From positions 1 through 64,000 of the forward strand of contig JAXDRA010000384.1 of NCBI GenBank assembly GCA_034190875.2: DNA of 64,000 nucleotides, in the 5' to 3' direction. Shown here in pieces: positions 11,746 through 24,060 of this stretch. The position numbers and the translations under genes are program-made. The stretch is from Urechis unicinctus. Taxonomy: Eukaryota > Annelida > Polychaeta > Xenopneusta > Urechidae. The number at the start of each line of letters is the position of its first letter. Within the stretch, counting starts at the first letter, position 1. The notes beneath the pieces are model-generated. The model was not told where the DNA came from. It saw only the letters and a program-made list of their open reading frames with translations, and made no database searches.

Positions 11746-14278
11746 AGTTCGCTATATTGACATCTCAGTCCGCTTTATATAAAGTTCGCTACGCTGACAT
11801 CATTGTCCTCTGTATATAGAGTTCTCTACATTAACATCTCTGTCGGCTGTACATGATGTTCGCTACGCTGACATCATAGTCGGCTGTACATAGAGTTCGC
11901 TACACTAACATCATCGTCCGCAGTATATAGAGTTCGCTACACAGATATTATCGTCCGCTGTATGTAGAGTTTACATTGACATCTCAGTCAGATGTATAGA
12001 GAGTTCGCTAATCTGACATCATCGTCCGCTGTATATAGAGTTCACTACATTGACATTTCAGTCAGTTGTATATAGAGTTCGCTACAATGACATCATCGTC
12101 CGCTGTATGTAGAGTTCACCACGCTGACATCATCATGCGCTGTATATAGAGTTCACTACGCAGCATCTCAGTCAGCTGTATATAGAGTACAATACGTTGA
12201 CATCATCGTCCGCTGTACATAGAGTTCGCTGCACTGACATCATCGTGCGCTTTATATAATGTTCACTACAATGACATCATCGTCCGCTTTAAATAGAGTT
12301 CACTACATTAACATCTCAGTCAGCTGTATATAAAGTCGAAACGCTAACATTATCGTCCGCTGTTTATAGAGTTCGCTACACTGACATCATCGTGCGCTGT
12401 ATAAAATGTTCACTACACTGACATCATCGTCCGCTGTATATAGAGTTTACTACATTGACATCTCAGTCAGCTGTATATGAAGTTCGCTACGCTGACTTCA
12501 TCGTCCGCTGTATTTAGAGTTTACATTGACATCTCAGTCAGCTGTATAGAGAGTTCGCTAATCTGACATCATCGTCCGCTGTATATAGAGTTCACTACAT
12601 TGACATTTCAGTCAGCTGTATATATAGTGCGCTACACTAACATCATCGTCCGCTGTATATAGAGTTTACATTGACATCTCAGTCAGCTGTATATGGAGTT
12701 CGCTACACTGACATCATCGTCCGCTGTATATAGAGTTCACTACATTGACATCTCAGTCAGCTGTATATGAAGTTCGCTACGCTGACTTCATCGTCCGCTG
12801 TGTTTAGAGTTTACATTGACATCTCAGTCAGCTGTATAGAGAGTTCGCTAATCTGACATCATCGTCCGCTGTATATAGAGTTCACTACATTGACATTTCA
12901 GTCAGCTGTATATATAGTGCGCTACATTAACATCATCGTCCGCTGTATATAGAGTTTACATTGACATCTCAGTCAGCTGTATATGGAGTTCCCTACACTG
13001 ATATCATCGTCCGCTGTATATAGAGTTCGCTACATTGACATCTCAGTAAGCTGTATATAGAGTTCGCTACATTGATCATATGAAGTTAGCTACGCTGACA
13101 TCATCGTGCGCTGTATATAAAGTTCACTACACTGACATCATCGTGCGCTGTATATAGAGTTCACTACATTGACATCTTAGTCAGCTGTATATAAAGTTCG
13201 CTACACTAGCATCATCGTCCGCTGTTGATCGAGTTCCCTACACTGACATCATCGTCCGCTGTATATAGAGTACCCTACGTTGATATTTCAGTTAGCTGTA
13301 TATATAGTTCGCTACACTGACATCATCGTCCGCTTTATGTAGAGTTCACCACACTGACATCATCGTCCGCTGTATATAGAGTTTACATTGACATCTCAGT
13401 CAGCTGTATAGAGAGTTCGCTAATCTGACATCATCGTCCGCTGTATATAGAGTTTACTACATTGACATCTCAGTCAGCTGTATATGAAGTTCGCTACGCT
13501 GACTTCATCGTCCGCTGTATTTAGAGTTTGCATTGACATCTCAGTCAGCTGTATAGAGAGTTCGCTAATCTGACATCATCGTCCGCTGTATATAGAGTTC
13601 ACTACATTGACATTTCAGTCAGCTGTATATATAATTCGCTACACTAACATCATCGTCCGCTGTATATAGAGTCTACATTGACATCTCAGTCAGCTGTATA
13701 TGGAGTTCGCTACACTGATATCATCGTCCGCTGTATATAGAGTTCGCTACATTGACATCTCAGTAAGCTCTATATAGAGTTCGCGACATTGATCATATGA
13801 AGTTAGCTACGCTGACATCATCGTGCGCTGTATATAGAGTTCACTACACTGACATCATCGTGCGCTGTATATAGAGTTCACTACATTGACATCTTAGTCA
13901 GCTGTATATAAAGTTCGCTACACTAGCATCATCGTCCGCTGTTGATCGAGTTCCCTACACTGACATCATCGTCCGCTGTATATAGAGTACCCTACGTTGA
14001 TATTTCAGTTAGCTGTATATATAGTTCGCTACACTGACATCATCGTCCGCTTTATGTAGAGTTCACCACACTGACATCTTCGTCCGCTGTATATAGAGTT
14101 TACATTGACATCTCAGTCAGCTGTATAGAGAGTTCGCTAATCTGACATCATCGTCCGCTGTATATAGAGTTCGCTACATTGACATCTCAGTAAGCTGTAT
14201 ATAGAGTTCGCTACACTAACATCATCGTCTGCTGTACGTAGAGTTCGCTATACTGACATCATAGTCCGCTGAATATAG
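11746..14278 (+). repeat. R2 copy b with a 663-bp internal deletion
   Basis: This copy is 2,533 bp against 3,194-3,196 bp for its neighbours. The missing part corresponds to about 10249-10911 of copy a and contains the second anchor block. At about 13450 the sequence passes from the monomer after GCTAATCTGAC straight into TTTACTACATTG, which in copy a lies 663 bp further on. The loss equals seventeen 37-bp monomers plus one 34-bp monomer, so register is kept. It shares the AACATCTCTGTCGG variant with copy c. Confidence 0.92.
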
Positions 14279-17200
14279 AGTTCGCTATATTGACATCTCA
14301 GTCCGCTTTATATAAAGTTCGCTACGCTGACATCATTGTCCTCTGTATATAGAGTTCTCTACATTAACATCTCTGTCGGCTGTACATGATGTTCGCTACG
14401 CTGACATCATAGTCGGCTGTACATAGAGTTCGCTACACTAACATCATCGTCCGCAGTATATAGAGTTCGCTACACAGATATTATCGTCCGCTGTATATAG
14501 AGTTTACATTGACATCTCAGTCAGATGTATAGAGAGTTCGCTAATCTGACATCATCGTCCGCTGTATATAGAGTTCACTACATTGACATTTCAGTCAGTT
14601 GTATATAGAGTTCGCTACAATGACATCATCGTCCGCTGTATGTAGAGTTCACCACGCTGACATCATCATGCGCTGTATATAGAGTTCACTACGCAGCATC
14701 TCAGTCAGCTGTATATAGAGTACAATACGTTGACATCATCGTCCGCTGTACATAGAGTTCGCTGCACTGACATCATCGTGCGCTTTATATAATGTTCACT
14801 ACAATGACATCATCGTCCGTTTTAAATAGAGTTCACTACATTAACATCTCAGTCAGCTGTATATAAAGTCGAAACGCTAACATTATCGTCCGCTGTTTAT
14901 AGAGTTCGCTACACTGACATCATCGTGCGCTGTATAAAATGTTCACTACACTGACATCATCGTCCGCTGTATATAGAGTTTACTACATTGACATCTCAGT
15001 CAGCTGTATATGAAGTTCGCTACGCTGACTTCATCGTCCGCTGTATTTAGAGTTTACATTGACATCTCAGTCAGCTGTATAGAGAGTTCGCTAATCTGAC
15101 ATCATCGTCCGCTGTATATAGAGTTCACTACATTGACATTTCAGTCAGCTGTATATATAGTGCGCTACACTAACATCATCGTCCGCTGTATATAGAGTTT
15201 ACATTGACATCTCAGTCAGCTGTATATGGAGTTCGCTACACTGACATCATCGTCCGCTGTATATAGAGTTCACTACATTGACATCTCAGTCAGCTGTATA
15301 TGAAGTTCGCTACGCTGACTTCATCGTCCGCTGTGTTTAGAGTTTACATTGACATCTCAGTCAGCTGTATAGAGAGTTCGCTAATCTGACATCATCGTCC
15401 GCTGTATATAGAGTTCACTACATTGACATTTCAGTCAGCTGTATATATAGTGCGCTACATTAACATCATCGTCCGCTGTATATAGAGTTTACATTGACAT
15501 CTCAGTCAGCTGTATATGGAGTTCCCTACACTGATATCATCGTCCGCTGTATATAGAGTTCGCTACATTGACATCTCAGTAAGCTGTATATAGAGTTCGC
15601 TACATTGATCATATGAAGTTAGCTACGCTGACATCATCGTGCGCTGTATATAGAGTTCACTACACTGACATCATCGTGCGCTGTATATAGAGTTCACTAC
15701 ATTGACATCTTAGTCAGCTGTATATAAAGTTCGCTACACTAGCATCATCGTCCGCTGTTGATCGAGTTCCCTACACTGACATCATCGTCCGCTGTATATA
15801 GAGTACCCTACGTTGATATTTCAGTTAGCTGTATATATAGTTCGCTACACTGACATCATCGTCCGCTTTATGTAGAGTTCACCACACTGACATCATCGTC
15901 CGCTGTATATAGAGTTTACATTGACATCTCAGTCAGCTGTATAGAGAGTTCGCTAATCTGACATCATCGTCCGCTGTATATAGAGTTCGCTACATTGACA
16001 TCTCAGTAAGCTGTATATAGAGTTCGCTACACTAACATCATCGTCTGCTGTATGTAGAGTTCGCTATACTGACATCATCGTCCGCTGAATATAGAGTTCG
16101 CTATATTGACATCTCAGTCCGCTTTATATAAAGTTCGCTACGCTGACATCATTGTCCTCTGTATATAGAGTTCTCTACATTAACAACTCAGTCGGCTGTA
16201 CATGAAGTTCGCTACGCTGACATCATAGTCGGCTGTACATAGAGTTCGCTACACTAACATCATCGTCCGCAGTATATAGAGTTCGCTACACAGATATTAT
16301 CGTCCGCTGTATATAGAGTTTACATTGACATCTCAGTCAGATGTATAGAGAGTTCGCTAATCTGACATCATCGTCCGCTGTATATAGAGATCACTACATT
16401 GACATCTCAGTCAGCTGTATATGAAGTTCGCTACGCTGACATTATCGTCCGCTGTATCTTGAGTTCACTACACTGACATCATCGTGTGCTGTATATAGAG
16501 TTCACTACGCAGACATCTCAGTCAGCTGTATATAGAATACACTAGGTTGACATCATCGTCCGCTGTATATAGAGATCGCTACACTGACATCATCGTGCGC
16601 TGTATAAATGTTCACTACACTGACATCATCGTCCGCTGTATATAGAGTTTACTACATTGACATCTCAGTCAGCTGTATATGAAGTTCGCTACGCTGACTT
16701 CATCGTCCGCTGTATTTAGAGTTTGCATTGACATCTCAGTCAGCTGTATAGAGAGTTCGCTAATCTGACATCATCGTCCGCTGTATATAGAGTTCACTAC
16801 ATTGACATTTCAGTCAGCTGTATATATAGTGCGCTACACTAACATCATCGTCCGCTGTATATAGAGTCTACATTGACATCTCAGTCAGCTGTATATGGAG
16901 TTCGCTACACTGATATCATCGTCCGCTGTATATAGAGTTCGCTACATTGACATCTCAGTAAGCTCTATATAGAGTTCGCTACATTGATCATATGAAGTTA
17001 GCTACGCTGACATCATCGTGCGCTGTATATAGAGTTCAATACACTGACATCATCGTGCGCTGTATATAGAGTTCACTACATTGACATCTTAGTCAGCTGT
17101 ATATAAAGTTCGCTACACTAGCATCATCGTCCGCTGTTGATCGAGTTCCCTACACTGACATCATCGTCCGCTGTATATAGAGTACCCTACGTTGATATTT

Positions 17201-17474
17201 CAGTTAGCTGTATATATAGTTCGCTACACTGACATCATCGTCCGCTTTATGTAGAGTTCACCACACTGACATCTTCGTCCGCTGTATATAGAGTTTTACA
17301 TTGACATCTCAGTCAGCTGTATAGAGAGTTCGCTAATCTGACATCATCGTCCGCTGTATATAGAGTTCGCTACATTGACATCTCAGTAAGCTGTATATAG
17401 AGTTCGCTACACTAACATCATCGTCTGCTGTACGTAGAGTTCGCTATACTGACATCATAGTCCGCTGAATATAG
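14279..17474 (+). repeat. R2 copy c (3,196 bp, complete)
   Basis: This is a full R2 unit with anchor blocks at 14279 and 16095 (spacing 1,816 bp) and the next unit at 17475 (1,380 bp later). The first half carries AACATCTCTGTCGG with GTACATGATG, and the second carries AACAACTCAG with GTACATGAAG, as in copy a. Length agrees with copy a to within 2 bp. Confidence 0.93.
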
Positions 17475-19735
17475 AGTTCGCTATATTGACATCTCAGTCC
17501 GCTTTATATAAAGTTCGCTACGCTGACATCATTGTCCTCTGTATATAGAGTTCTCTACATTAACATCTCAGTCGGCTGTACATGATGTTCGCTACGCTGA
17601 CATCATAGTCGGCTGTACATAGAGTTCGCTACACTAACATCATCGTCCGCAGTATATAGAGTTCGCTACACAGATATTATCGTCCGCTGTATATAGAGTT
17701 TACATTGACATCTCAGTCAGATGTATAGAGAGTTCGCTAATCTGACATCATCGTCCGCTGTATATAGAGTTCACTACATTGACATTTCAGTCAGTTGTAT
17801 ATAGAGTTCGCTACAATGACATCATCGTCCGCTGTATGTAGAGTTCACCACGCTGACATCATCATGCGCTGTATATAGAGTTCACTACGCAGCATCTCAG
17901 TCAGCTGTATATAGAGTACAATACGTTGACATCATCGTCCGCTGTACATAGAGTTCGCTGCACTGACATCATCGTGCGCTTTATATAATGTTCACTACAA
18001 TGACATCATCGTCCGCTTTAAATAGAGTTCACTACATTAACATCTCTGTCAGCTGTATATAAAGTCGAAACGCTAACATTATCGTCCGCTGTTTATAGAG
18101 TTCGCTACACTGACATCATCGTGCGCTGTATAAAATGTTCACTACACTGACATCATCGTCCGCTGTATATAGAGTTTACTACATTGACATCTCAGTCAGC
18201 TGTATATGAAGTTCGCTACGCTGACTTCATCGTCCGCTGTATTTAGAGTTTACATTGACATCTCAGTCAGCTGTATAGAGAGTTCGCTAATCTGACATCA
18301 TCGTCCGCTGTATATAGAGTTCACTACATTGACATTTCAGTCAGCTGTATATATAGTGCGCTACACTAACATCATCGTCCGCTGTATATAGAGTTTACAT
18401 TGACATCTCAGTCAGCTGTATATGGAGTTCGCTACACTGACATCATCGTCCGCTGTATATAGAGTTCACTACATTGACATCTCAGTCAGCTGTATATGAA
18501 GTTCGCTACGCTGACTTCATCGTCCGCTGTGTTTAGAGTTTACATTGACATCTCAGTCAGCTGTATAGAGAGTTCGCTAATCTGACATCATCGTCCGCTG
18601 TATATAGAGTTCACTACATTGACATTTCAGTCAGCTGTATATATAGTGCGCTACATTAACATCATCGTCCGCTGTATATAGAGTTTACATTGACATCTCA
18701 GTCAGCTGTATATGGAGTTCCCTACACTGATATCATCGTCCGCTGTATATAGAGTTCGCTACATTGACATCTCAGTAAGCTGTATATAGAGTTCGCTACA
18801 TTGATCATATGAAGTTAGCTACGCTGACATCATCGTGCGCTGTATATAGAGTTCACTACACTGACATCATCGTGCGCTGTATATAGAGTTCACTACATTG
18901 ACATCTTAGTCAGCTGTATATAAAGTTCGCTACACTAGCATCATCGTCCGCTGTTGATCGAGTTCCCTACACTGACATCATCGTCCGCTGTATATAGAGT
19001 ACCCTACGTTGATATTTCAGTTAGCTGTATATATAGTTCGCTACACTGACATCATCGTCCGCTTTATGTAGAGTTCACCACACTGACATCATCGTCCGCT
19101 GTATATAGAGTTTACATTGACATCTCAGTCAGCTGTATATGAAGTTCGCTACGCTGACTTCATCGTCCGCTGTGTTTAGAGTTTACATTGACATCTCAGT
19201 CAGCTGTATAGAGAGTTCGCTAATCTGACATCATCGTCCGCTGTATATAGAGTTCGCTACATTGACATCTCAGTAAGCTGTATATAGAGTTCGCTACACT
19301 AACATCATCGTCTGCTGTATGTAGAGTTCGCTATACTGACATCATCGTCCGCTGAATATAGAGTTCGCTATATTGACATCTCAGTCCGCTTTATATAAAG
19401 TTCGCTACGCTGACATCATTGTCCTCTGTATATAGAGTTCTCTACATTAACAACTCAGTCGGCTGTACATGAAGTTCGCTACGCTGACATCATAGTCGGC
19501 TGTACATAGAGTTCGCTACACTAACATCATCGTCCGCAGTATATAGAGTTCGCTACACAGATATTATCGTCCGCTGTGTATATAGAGTTTACATTGACAT
19601 CTCAGTCAGATGTATAGAGAGTTCGCTAATCTGATCATCATCGTCCGCTGTATATAGATCACTACATTGACATCTCAGTCAGCTGTATATGAAGTTCGCT
19701 ACGCTGACATTATCGTCCGCTGTATCTTGAGTTCA
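17475..19735 (+). repeat. R2 copy d, with a 71-bp insertion and truncated 3' end
   Basis: The anchor blocks are at 17475 and 19362, 1,887 bp apart rather than 1,815. The extra 71 bp lies at about 19134-19204 and is one 37-bp plus one 34-bp monomer (TGACTTCATCG, GTGTTTAGAG, TTTACATTGAC), duplicated from the adjacent pattern. After the second anchor the copy picks up small indels (CTGTGTATATAG near 19575, CTGATCATCATCG near 19630) and stops at about 19735, where CACTGACATC passes into TCAGTCAGCTG instead of the expected ATCGTGTGCTG. Confidence 0.88.
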
Positions 19736-22070
19736 CTACACTGACATCTCAGTCAGCTGTATATAAAGTTCGATACACTAACATCATCGTCCGCTGTATA
19801 TAGAGTTCGCTACACTGACTTCATCGTCCGCTGTATATAGAGTACACAACGTTGACATTTCAGTCAGCTGTATATAAAGTTTGCTACACTGACATCATCG
19901 TCCGCTGTATATAGAGTTCACTACAATGACATCATCATCCGCTTTATATAGAGTTCACTACATTGACATCTCAGTCAGCTGTATATGAAGTTCGCTACGC
20001 TGACATCATCGTCCGCTGTATATAGAGTTCGCTACACTGACATCATCGTCCGCTGTATATAGAGTACACAACGTTGACATTTCAGAAAGCTGTATATAAA
20101 GTTTGCTACACTGACATCATCGTCCGCTGTATATAGAGTTCACTACATAGACATCTCAGTCAGCTGTATATGGAGTTCACTACGCTGATATCATTGTCAG
20201 CTGTATATAGAGTTCGCTACGCTGATATCATATTCCGCTCTATATAGAGTTCACTACATTGACATCTCAGTCAGCTGTATATAAAGATCGCTACACTAAC
20301 ATCATCGTCCGCTGTTGATCGAGTTCCCTACACTGACATCATTGTACGCTGCATATAGAGTGCCATACGTTGATATTTCAGTCAGCTGTATATATAGTTC
20401 GCTACACTGACATCATCGTCCGCTTTATGTAGAGTTCACCACACTGACATCATCGTGTGCTGTTTATAGAGTTCACTACGCTGATATCTCAGTCATCTGT
20501 ATATAGAGTACACTACGATGACTCATCGTCCGCTGCATATGAGAGTTCGCTCACTGACATCATAGTGCGCTGTATAAAGTTCACTACACTGACATCATCG
20601 TCCGCTGTATATAGAGTTCACTACATTGACATCTCAGTCAGCTGTATATGAAGTTCGCTACGTGACGTCATCGTCCGCTGTATATAGAGTTTACATTGAC
20701 ATCTCAGTCAGCTGTATAGATAGTTCGCTAATCTGACATCATCGTCCGCTGTATATAGAGTTCACTACATTGACATTTCAGTCAGCTGTATATAGAGTTC
20801 GCTACACTAACATCATCGTCCGCTGTATATAGAGTTTACATGACATCTCAGTCACCTGTATATAGAGTTCGCTACACGCTATCATGATAGTTTCATCGTG
20901 CGCTTTATATAAGTTCACTACAATGACATCATCGTCCGCTTTATATAGAGTTCACTACATTAACATCTCAGTCAGCTGTATATAAAGTTCGACTACGCTA
21001 ACATCTCGTCCGCTGTTTATTATATCGTCCGCTGTTTATAGAGTTTGCTACCCCGACATCATCGTCCGCTGTATTTAGAGATCACTACATTGACATCTCA
21101 GTCAGCTGTATATGGAGTTCGCTACGCTGACATCATCGTCCGCTGTAAATAGAGTTCGCTACACTAACATCATCGTCCGTTGTATATACAGTTCACTACA
21201 TTGACATCTCAGTCAGCTGTATATGAAGTTCGCAACGCTGACATCATTGTCCGCTGTATATAGAGTTTACATTGACATTTCAGTCAGCTGTATATAGAGT
21301 ACACTACGTTGACATCATCGTCTGCTGTATGCAGAGTTCACTTTATTCACATAATTGTCAGCCGTATATTGACTACGCTACTCTGACATTATAGTCAGCT
21401 GTATATAAAGTTCGCTGAATTGACATCCTTGCCAGCTGTATATAGAGTTCGCTACACTAACATGATCGTCCGCTGTTGATCGAGTTCCCTACACTGACAT
21501 CATCGTCCGCTGTATATAGAGTACCCTACGTTGATATTTCAGTCAGCTGTATATATAGTTCGCTACACTGACATCATCGTCCGCTTTATGTAGAGTTCAC
21601 CACACTGACATCATCGTGTGCTGTATATAGAGTTCACTACGCAGACATCTCAGTCAGCTGTATATAGAATACACTAGGTTGACATCATCGTCCGCTGTAT
21701 ATAGAGATCGCTACACTGACATCATCGTGCGCTGTATAAAATGTTCACTACACTGACATCATCGTCCGCTGTATATAGAGTTTACTACATTGACATCTCA
21801 GTCAGCTGTATATGAAGTTCGCTACGCTGACTTCATCGTCCGCTGTATTTAGAGTTTGCATTGACATCTCAGTCAGCTGTATAGAGAGTTCGCTAATCTG
21901 ACATCATCGTCCGCTGTATATAGAGTTCACTACATTGACATTTCAGTCAGCTGTATATATAGTGCGCTACACTAACATCATCGTCCGCTGTATATAGAGT
22001 TTACATTGACATCTCAGTCAGCTGTATATGGAGTTCGCTACACTGATATCATCGTCCGCTGTATATAGAG
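19736..22070 (+). repeat. R1-like block between R2 copies
   Basis: This block follows the order of R1 copy b from about 4140 to 6420: GTACACAACGTTG, GGAGTTCACTACGCTG, GTTGATCGAG, TGACGTCA (20663), TTGCTACCCC (21045), the TTCACATAAT monomer (21346) and ACTAGGTTG (near 21673). TTGCTACCCC is offset by 15,654 bp and TTCACATAAT by 15,653 bp. R2-type sequence resumes at about 22071 with the GTAAACTCTATATAG monomer. The block was therefore exchanged or duplicated into an R2 array, or R2 grew around it. Confidence 0.87.
20510..21045 (+). repeat. Irregular satellite zone 2
   Basis: Inside the R1-like block, small indels break the 37-bp register: GATGACTCATCG near 20517, GCATATGAGAG near 20535, TTCGCTCACTG near 20546, CACGCTATCATGATAG near 20875, and a repeated CGTCCGCTGTTTAT near 21007-21030. 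A 195-bp open frame (20457-20651) exists only because these shifts remove in-frame stops; it is not a gene. Confidence 0.75.
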
Positions 22071-24060
22071 TTCGCAACATTGACATCTCAGTAAACTCTA
22101 TATAGAGTTCGCTACATTGATCATATGAAGTTAGCTACGCTGACATCATCGTGCGCTGTATATAGAGTTCACTACACTGACATCATCGTGCGCTGTATAT
22201 AGAGTTCACTACATTGACATCTTAGTCAGCTGTATATAAAGTTCGCTACACTAGCATCATCGTCCGCTGTTGATCGAGTTCCCTACACTGACATCATCGT
22301 CCGCTGTATATAGAGTACCCTACGTTGATATTTCAGTTAGCTGTATATATAGTTCGCTACACTGACATCATCGTCCGCTTTATGTAGAGTTCACCACACT
22401 GACATCATCGTCCGCTGTATATAGAGTTTACATTGACATCTCAGTCAGCTGTATAGAGAGTTCGCTAATCTGACATCATCGTCCGCTGTATATAGAGTTC
22501 GCTACATTGACATCTCAGTAAGCTGTATATAGAGTTCGCTACACTAACATCATCGTCTGCTGTACGTAGAGTTCGCTATACTGACATCATAGTCCGCTGA
22601 ATATAGAGTTCGCTATATTGACATCTCAGTCCGCTTTATATAAAGTTCGCTACGCTGACATCATTGTCCTCTGTATATAGAGTTCTCTACATTAACATCT
22701 CAGTCGGCTGTACATGATGTTCGCTACGCTGACATCATAGTCGGCTGTACATAGAGTTCGCTACACTAACATCATCGTCCGCAGTATATAGAGTTCGCTA
22801 CATAGATATTATCGTCCGCTGTATATAGAGTTTACATTGACATCTCAGTCAGATATATAGAGAGTTCGCTAATCTGACATCATCGTCCGCTGTATATAGA
22901 GTTCACTACATTGACATTTCAGTCAGTTGTATATAGAGTTCGCTACAATGACATCATCGTCCGCTGTATGTAGAGTTCACCACGCTGACATCATCATGCG
23001 CTGTATATAGAGTTCACTACGCAGCATCTCAGTCAGCTGTATATAGAGTACAATACGTTGACATCATCGTCCGCTGTACATAGAGTTCGCTACACTGACA
23101 TCATCGTGCGCTTTATATAATGTTCACTACAATGACATCATCGTCCGCTTTAAATAGAGTTCACTACATTAACATCTCAGTCAGCTGTATATAAAGTCGA
23201 AACGCTGACATTATCGTCCGCTGTTTATAGAGTTCGCTACACTGACATCATCGTGCGCTGTATAAAATGTTCACTACACTGACATCATCGTCCGCTGTAT
23301 ATAGAGTTTACTACATTGACATCTCAGTCAGCTGTATATGAAGTTCGCTACGCTGACTTCATCGTCCGCTGTATTTAGAGTTTACATTGACATCTCAGTC
23401 AGCTGTATAGAGAGTTCGCTAATCTGACATCATCGTCCGCTGTATATAGAGTTCACTACATTGACATTTCAGTCAGCTGTATATATAGTGCGCTACACTA
23501 ACATCATCGTCCGCTGTATATAGAGTTTACATTGACATCTCAGTCAGCTGTATATGGAGTTCGCTACACTGACATCATCGTCCGCTGTATATAGAGTTCA
23601 CTACATTGACATCTCAGTCAGCTGTATATGAAGTTCGCTACGCTGACTTCATCGTCCGCTGTGTTTAGAGTTTACATTGACATCTCAGTCAGCTGTATAG
23701 AGAGTTCGCTAATCTGACATCATCGTCCGCTGTATATAGAGTTCACTACATTGACATTTCAGTCAGCTGTATATATAGTGCGCTACATTAACATCATCGT
23801 CCGCTGTATATAGAGTTTACATTGACATCTCAGTCAGCTGTATATGGAGTTCCCTACACTGATATCATCGTCCGCTGTATATAGAGTTCGCTACATTGAC
23901 ATCTCAGTAAGCTGTATATAGAGTTCGCTACACTGATATCATCGTCCGCTGAATATAGAGTTCGCTACATTGACATCTCAGTAAGCTGCATATAGAGTTC
24001 GCTACATTGATCATATGAAGTTAGCTACGCTGAAATCATCGTGCGCTGTATATAGGGTTC
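22071..24060 (+). repeat. R2 copy e, with a 74-bp duplication
   Basis: R2 order returns with a 23-bp monomer near 22118 and an anchor block at 22607 followed by GTACATGATG. The next anchor is at 24497, 1,890 bp later against the usual 1,815. The excess is a two-monomer tandem duplication at about 23930-24004, which repeats CTACACTGATATC plus CTACATTGACATCTCAGTAAG just before the 23-bp monomer. One repeat has the variant CCGCTGAATATAGAG. Confidence 0.87.

Noticed and set aside
20457-20651. A 64-codon plus-strand open frame starting with GTG
   Set aside because: It is satellite sequence read through. The frame stays open because small indels (GACTCATCG, GCATATGAGAG, TTCGCTCACTG) remove the usual stops. 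The peptide repeats with the array period and has no domain, ribosome site or signal.
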